Origin: Bacteroidales bacterium
Lineage (GTDB): Bacteria > Bacteroidota > Bacteroidia > Bacteroidales > UBA10428
Reading direction: 5' to 3'
Assembly (NCBI GenBank): GCA_016926235.1
Contig: JAFGOZ010000344.1
Coordinates: forward strand, 1-19,600
Length of the DNA stretch: 19,600 bases
Below are positions 15,558 to 19,600 of the stretch, one piece after another. The position numbers and the translations under genes are program-made. The notes beneath the pieces were generated by a model. It was not told the origin of the DNA. It worked only from the letters and a program-made list of their open reading frames with translations, and searched no databases. Every line of letters starts with the position of its first letter. Within the stretch, counting starts at the first letter, position 1.

Positions 15558-18500
15558 ATGCTAAGTAAAATAATAGGGTTCGAATTATATTACCGGCTCA
15601 GGAGGCCCGCGACCTATATTTATTTCCTGATCATCTTCGGCTTCACTTTTTTATTGGTCACCCTGCCTGAAACAAGCATCGCAGGAGCAGGTGAGAAACT
15701 ACATGTAAATTCCCCATATATTATCAACAGCCTGATCATTTCCTTTCTGGTTTACGGAAGCTTTATCTGTGCTGCCATTTGCGGGGTCCCTGTTTATCGT
15801 GACTTCGAACATGATAGTTATGAACTAATATTTACCACCCATGTTAAAAAAGGGCAATATATCTGGGGCCGTTTTATTGGTTCTTACATTTTCACCCTTA
15901 TTATCATGACATCCACCATACCTGCCATTATCATCGGCTCCGCTATGCCCTGGGTTGAAGACAGCGCTACAGGCCCTTTTATGTTAAACGCATATATTTA
16001 TGCCTTTTTCGTATTTATTATACCTAATACTCTAATTTTTTGCCTGCTGTTTTTCTCTATTGGAAGCTACTTACGCAGCCAGGTAGCCATTTTTACCCAG
16101 GCCGTTGTATTTATTATTATCTATTTTACTATAGCGCTTACAACAAAGGATATTGATACAAGCCCCTGGATGACCCTGTTTGACCCTTTTGGCTCAAACG
16201 CTTATGCTGAAATGACAAAATATTGGACAGCCGTCGAGAAAAATACGCTATTACTGCCTTTTAGAGGGCTCATTTTATACAATCGATTGTTCTGGCTGGC
16301 TATTGCTGCAATAATAGCAGTTCTTTTTCACAAAGGGTTCCGGTTTACAGTTACAGCTCCTTTCAGCCGGTTTACGAAGAGGATATCCAAAGATACAGGT
16401 TACGACAAGACCCTGGCACAAACCATACAAGTACCGGGGTTTACATCTGCCGGCACCTTCCGGGAATCTTTTAGTCAATGGTGGGGGCTCACGTGGTTCC
16501 ATTTCTCAAAAATCATTACGAGTGTGGCATTTATTATTTTGGTTTTATGTTCTATAGGCTTTGTTTTAATGTCACAGATGGGTTTGAAAATGCTTTATGG
16601 CACCACCCAGCTTCCTGTAACTTATGTTTTGATCGATACTTTATCAGGTAATTTCAGCCTCTTTCTTATCATCATTGCCACTATATATGCCGGGGAAGTG
16701 ATGTGGAAAGAAATAAGCAGAAAATTTGCTCAGATAGCCGATTCCACGCCCATTTCAAACCACCGTATACTACTTTCAAAGTTTTCAGCTATTGTCTTGA
16801 TGGAGTTGTTCACTTTGTTCCTGATGATGATTACAGGCATGATATTGCAGGTTACCAAAGGCTTTTTTGATTTCCAGGTTGCCATCTACCTGAGCAATAT
16901 TTTCCTGATCTCACTCCCGTATTTTATTATCATTACCTTCTTTATCTTTTTCATCCATACCCTGGTACATAATAAATTCCTGGCACACGGCATTGTAGTG
17001 GGTTTTTATATTTTCAGCGGCTTTTTCCCGAAAATAGGCTTGCGCCACCTTTTGGTGCGTTATGGCCATATACCAACTGAAATGTATAGCGGCTTAAACG
17101 GGTACGATAAATTCTATTATCCAACATTAGTAACAGAATTATACTGGATTTTATTTGGGGTCGTCCTCTTCACCCTGTGTTTTCTATTATTAAAAAGAGG
17201 GGTTGACCTGAGGTTCAAAGTACGTGTCCGTAATATGTGCCTTTCACTTAAACAAGGTTATGGAAGGGGTATCCTTACAGGTTCCCTGATACTTTTTATC
17301 GCTACCGGGGCTTTTATTTATTACAATACCAATGTCCTTAATGTTTATCAAACAGAAAAAGAAAAAAGGTCCAATTCGGTAGAATATGAAAAAAAATTCA
17401 AAAAGTACGAAGACTATCCCCAGCCTGTTATTGCCGGTATTAACCTTCATGTTGAATTGTACCCTGAACAACTTATATATGATGTGAAAGGCCGCTATAT
17501 CCTTGTAAATACCGGAGATGTGCCGATTGATACCTTTCATGTGATGCTGAGGCCGGAATTGACTGTTAATAATCTTGATTTTGAAGATAAGGCTAACCTC
17601 GTTGAAGAATTCAAAGCCAAAGGTTTTCGTATGTATGAATTTGAGCAATCCTTTGCCCCTCATGATACGATGTTCCTTGATTTTCAGGTTTCATATCATG
17701 AAAAAGGCTTTACCAACGGTGGCCGGAATACCTACCTTTTGCCAAACGGGACGTTTTTACACAGTGATTTTCTCCCCCTTTTCGGCTATGAAAAAGGCCT
17801 GGAGTTAAGCAATAAGAGAAAACGGAAAAAAGAAGGCCTTCCCGAACGGAAGGAGGATGCTTTTTATTCACTTTACGATTCAAGCCATTATGATAAAGTG
17901 ATGATTTCACCTAATGCCCATCGTATTGCATTTGAAGCGGTAATCGGCACCCAGGCTGACCAGATAGCAATAACATGCGGCGAACTGGTGGACAGTTGGC
18001 AGGAAAACAACAGGGGTTATTTTCACTATAAAGCTGAAAAGCCCATCTGGAATTTCTTTACCATCCTTAGCGCACGCTATGAAATTATTAAAGAAGAATA
18101 CAAAGGTATCTCCCTTGAGATATACCATCATCCGGGACATACATATAATACGGGACACCTGATGGACGGGATGAAAAAAACCATTGACTATTGCAGTGAA
18201 AATTTCAGCCCCTTTCATCATAAAAACCTGCGTATTGTTGAAATACCAAGATATTTTGGCGGTGCACAGTCATTTGCCACAACCATTCCATCTTCAGAAT
18301 CATCAGGATTTATTGTAGATATGGATAAGAAAAATGACCTTAACCTGCCATTCTACCTTGCAGCGCATGAAGTGGCCCACCAGTGGTGGGGCCACCAGGT
18401 ATGGAGCGCACAGGTAAAAGGGATGAACATGCTTTCCGAGTCCCTTGCGAATTATACGGCGCTCATGGTGATGGAAAAAGAGTTTGGCACTGAGGAAATA

Positions 18501-19148
18501 GGCAAGTACCTGAGGCATGAGTTGGAAATGTATCTGATGCAACGGGCACTGGAACAGAAAAAAGAAGTCCCTGTATACGAGGTGGAATTCCAGAATTATG
18601 TAGCTTATCAAAAAGGAAGCCTGGCTTTTTATGCGTTAAAGGACGTGATGGGTGAAGACTCTGTTAATAAGGCGCTGCAACAATTTGTAGCAGACTATGC
18701 ATACAAGGCTCCTCCCTATCCTACATCGCTTGACCTGATAGCCTATATCCGTGATTATACGCCCGATTCTGTCCAGTCCCTGGTTACCGACCTGTTCCAG
18801 AAAATTGTTGTATACGAAAACAAGACGGATTCCGTAAGATATACCAAACTAAATGAAAATCAATATAAAGTAACCATCGGGGTGAATTCAATAAAGTATG
18901 AGACAGATACGTCGGGCAGCCAGAAAGAATTGCTTCCGGACGATTATATTGATATTGGTGTGTATACAGAAAACGGTAGTGAGGATAGCCTGATATTCAT
19001 TAAAAAGTACCATTTAACTGAAAAGAGCAATATATTTGAGGTAATCGTAAACAATGAGCCGTCAAAAGCCGGTATTGATCCGCAATACAAACTTATTGAC
19101 CGTAATTTGGATGATAATACCAAAAAGGCAGAAGAAAGAAGTTTATAG
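15558..19148 (+). CDS. ABC-2 permease fused to M1-family aminopeptidase
   Basis: 1196 residues. Residues 1 to about 595 are a membrane part with about twelve helices in two ABC-2 permease-like repeats; the last helix is at about 572-592 (LTGSLILFIATGAFIYY). From about 617 the remainder is an extracytoplasmic M1 peptidase: a beta-rich N domain, GGAQSFATTIP (901-911) in place of the GxMEN substrate loop, the zinc motif HEVAH (937-941) with the third ligand E961 in MLSESLANY, and YQKGSLAFYAL with the probable transition-state Tyr. The zinc spacing is HExxH-x19-E, one longer than canonical M1. The protein likely couples peptide cleavage outside the membrane to transport by the preceding ATPase, either as exporter or as a peptide-handling complex. 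Ends with TAG, then a strong terminator. Confidence 0.9.
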   Translation: MLSKIIGFELYYRLRRPATYIYFLIIFGFTFLLVTLPETSIAGAGEKLHVNSPYIINSLIISFLVYGSFICAAICGVPVYRDFEHDSYELIFTTHVKKGQYIWGRFIGSYIFTLIIMTSTIPAIIIGSAMPWVEDSATGPFMLNAYIYAFFVFIIPNTLIFCLLFFSIGSYLRSQVAIFTQAVVFIIIYFTIALTTKDIDTSPWMTLFDPFGSNAYAEMTKYWTAVEKNTLLLPFRGLILYNRLFWLAIAAIIAVLFHKGFRFTVTAPFSRFTKRISKDTGYDKTLAQTIQVPGFTSAGTFRESFSQWWGLTWFHFSKIITSVAFIILVLCSIGFVLMSQMGLKMLYGTTQLPVTYVLIDTLSGNFSLFLIIIATIYAGEVMWKEISRKFAQIADSTPISNHRILLSKFSAIVLMELFTLFLMMITGMILQVTKGFFDFQVAIYLSNIFLISLPYFIIITFFIFFIHTLVHNKFLAHGIVVGFYIFSGFFPKIGLRHLLVRYGHIPTEMYSGLNGYDKFYYPTLVTELYWILFGVVLFTLCFLLLKRGVDLRFKVRVRNMCLSLKQGYGRGILTGSLILFIATGAFIYYNTNVLNVYQTEKEKRSNSVEYEKKFKKYEDYPQPVIAGINLHVELYPEQLIYDVKGRYILVNTGDVPIDTFHVMLRPELTVNNLDFEDKANLVEEFKAKGFRMYEFEQSFAPHDTMFLDFQVSYHEKGFTNGGRNTYLLPNGTFLHSDFLPLFGYEKGLELSNKRKRKKEGLPERKEDAFYSLYDSSHYDKVMISPNAHRIAFEAVIGTQADQIAITCGELVDSWQENNRGYFHYKAEKPIWNFFTILSARYEIIKEEYKGISLEIYHHPGHTYNTGHLMDGMKKTIDYCSENFSPFHHKNLRIVEIPRYFGGAQSFATTIPSSESSGFIVDMDKKNDLNLPFYLAAHEVAHQWWGHQVWSAQVKGMNMLSESLANYTALMVMEKEFGTEEIGKYLRHELEMYLMQRALEQKKEVPVYEVEFQNYVAYQKGSLAFYALKDVMGEDSVNKALQQFVADYAYKAPPYPTSLDLIAYIRDYTPDSVQSLVTDLFQKIVVYENKTDSVRYTKLNENQYKVTIGVNSIKYETDTSGSQKELLPDDYIDIGVYTENGSEDSLIFIKKYHLTEKSNIFEVIVNNEPSKAGIDPQYKLIDRNLDDNTKKAEERSL

Positions 19149-19166
19149 TAAAATATGAAAACATTC

Positions 19167-19242
19167 ACCGCAGAGGCAGAGAGACGCTAAGAAACAGCCT
19201 GTTCTTCCAACAATTAGCGTCTCTGCACTGCTGTGGTTTTTT
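19167..19242 (+). terminator. Strong terminator of the ABC-peptidase operon
   Basis: AGAGACGCTAA (19180-19190) pairs perfectly with TTAGCGTCTCT (19214-19224). An outer stem pairs ACCGCAG (19167-19173) with CTGTGGT (19231-19237, one G-U pair), separated from the inner stem by an internal loop. Six T residues end the structure (19237-19242). The 5' arm is a GCAGAGGCAGAGAG-type tract. It begins about 20 bases after the TAG of the peptidase gene. Confidence 0.8.
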
Positions 19243-19266
19243 ATTCCTGTTTAAGTAAAAAAGGTT

Positions 19267-19296
19267 TTTGGCGTTTAATTAAAATTCATATATTTG
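19267..19296 (+). promoter_or_regulatory. tRNA-Cys promoter (TTTG-N18-TATATTTG)
   Basis: TTTG at 19267-19270 and TATATTTG at 19289-19296 are 18 bases apart, near the Bacteroidota consensus TTTG-N19-TAnnTTTG. This is the best-formed promoter in the window. Transcription would begin near 19303, leaving a leader of about 60 bases to be removed by RNase P. The leader contains a GTCGG-TGT-CCGAC hairpin (19311-19323). Confidence 0.6.
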
Positions 19297-19365
19297 CAAA
19301 CCATTTTACGGTCGGTGTCCGACAGTTGGCGGATAGGCATCGGTCGTATTTGAATTATATTTTTT

Positions 19366-19436
19366 GGTCGGTTGGCCGAGTGGTCAGGCAGCGGTCTGCA
19401 AAACCGCGTACGGCGGTTCGAATCCGCCACCGACCT
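19366..19436 (+). tRNA. tRNA-Cys (anticodon GCA)
   Basis: 71 bases folding into a full cloverleaf. The acceptor GGTCGGT (19366-19372) pairs with ACCGACC (19429-19435). The D-stem GCC/GGC is 19375-19377/19387-19389. The anticodon stem GCGGT/ACCGC is 19391-19395/19403-19407, with loop CTGCAAA and GCA at 19398-19400. The T-arm has GGCGG-TTCGAAT-CCGCC. The discriminator base is T (19436), the identity base for cysteine. No CCA is encoded, as usual in Bacteroidota. Confidence 0.97.
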
Positions 19437-19562
19437 CAATAAAATCCCTTACCGCGATAGCGGTGGGGGATTTTTTATTTCCATACCGAACCAAGCTTGC
19501 TTGAGTGAGGTATGGAAATAAAAAATACCACAAGCATCGAAGATGCGTAGGGATTTTATTGA
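19436..19562. repeat. Nested 127-bp palindrome abutting tRNA-Cys
   Basis: Outer arms are TCAATAAAATCCCT (19436-19449) and its exact reverse complement at 19549-19562. Inner arms are TTTTTTATTTCCATACC (19471-19487) and its exact reverse complement at 19509-19525 (17 bp, 21-base loop). Local hairpins sit between or inside: ACCGC-GATA-GCGGT (19451-19464), AAGC-TT-GCTT (19493-19502) and GCATC-GAA-GATGC (19534-19546). The first outer base is the discriminator base of the tRNA. The left outer arm can pair either locally (as terminator) or with the far arm. Confidence 0.75.
19441..19476 (+). terminator. Rho-independent terminator of tRNA-Cys
   Basis: AAAATCCC then ACCGC pair with GCGGT then GGGATTTT around a GATA loop: 15 base pairs including two G-T pairs, followed by a T run ending at 19476. 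It starts 5 bases after the tRNA. It is also the left section of the larger palindrome. Confidence 0.8.
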
Positions 19563-19600
19563 AGGGACACCTTTTTACGGATCACGCAAGTACTCCGCCA

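Noticed and set aside
19556..19600. Open minus-strand frame of about 14 codons entering from the right edge and ending in TAA
   Set aside because: Too short to recognise. It could be the tail of a gene beyond the window, but nothing supports a product, and its end lies inside the palindrome arm.
1..19600. CRISPR arrays, rRNA genes, prophage genes, toxin-antitoxin pairs
   Set aside because: I looked for regularly spaced direct repeats, rRNA-like conserved sequence, phage structural or integrase proteins and small paired genes, and saw none.

Overview
The window looks like a chromosome segment from a member of the Bacteroidota (Bacteroidales/Marinilabiliales-like). The evidence is low G+C, no recognisable Shine-Dalgarno sequences, several upstream elements matching the Bacteroidota -7 box TAnnTTTG, a phosphoglycerate kinase with an acidic insertion, and a fused ABC-permease/M1 peptidase of a kind I know from this phylum. 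Genus cannot be assigned by reading alone.

Region 1-5.9 kb is an accessory, decaying stretch. It holds an IS1380-type transposase killed by a 5-bp tandem duplication, then an intact DUF4143-type ATPase whose promoter is bracketed by a perfect 14-bp inverted repeat. After that comes a two-gene DNA-processing module: a SWIM zinc-finger SNF2 helicase followed 4 bp later by an ERCC4/XPF-type nuclease with a C-terminal HhH domain. Together the pair carries the parts of an archaeal Hef/XPF-like machine, split over two genes. Each gene has exactly one in-frame stop codon (TAA and TAG) and the frame stays intact on both sides.

Region 6.1-13.5 kb is core metabolism. It contains pgk (+) and a shared bidirectional terminator. 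On the minus strand, reading from right to left, come glnS, a 1005-residue YfhO-family membrane protein and a DPM1-like GT2 glycosyltransferase; the last two are 4 bp apart and probably work together in envelope glycosylation. folB is divergent from glnS.

Region 13.8-19.2 kb is a plus-strand operon: a DUF2089 zinc-ribbon/HTH regulator, a small Yip1-like membrane protein (start overlapping the regulator's stop), an ABC ATPase, and a 1196-residue protein joining an ABC-2 permease to an extracytoplasmic M1 metallopeptidase. It ends at a strong terminator built from a CGCAGAGG-type repeat.

The right end has a tRNA-Cys(GCA) with its own promoter and terminator. The terminator forms the left part of a ~127-bp nested palindrome, the most structured non-coding DNA here.

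The most interesting items are the split helicase/nuclease module with two nonsense codons, the regulator-membrane-ABC-peptidase operon, the palindromic operator of the ATPase gene, and the palindrome beside tRNA-Cys.
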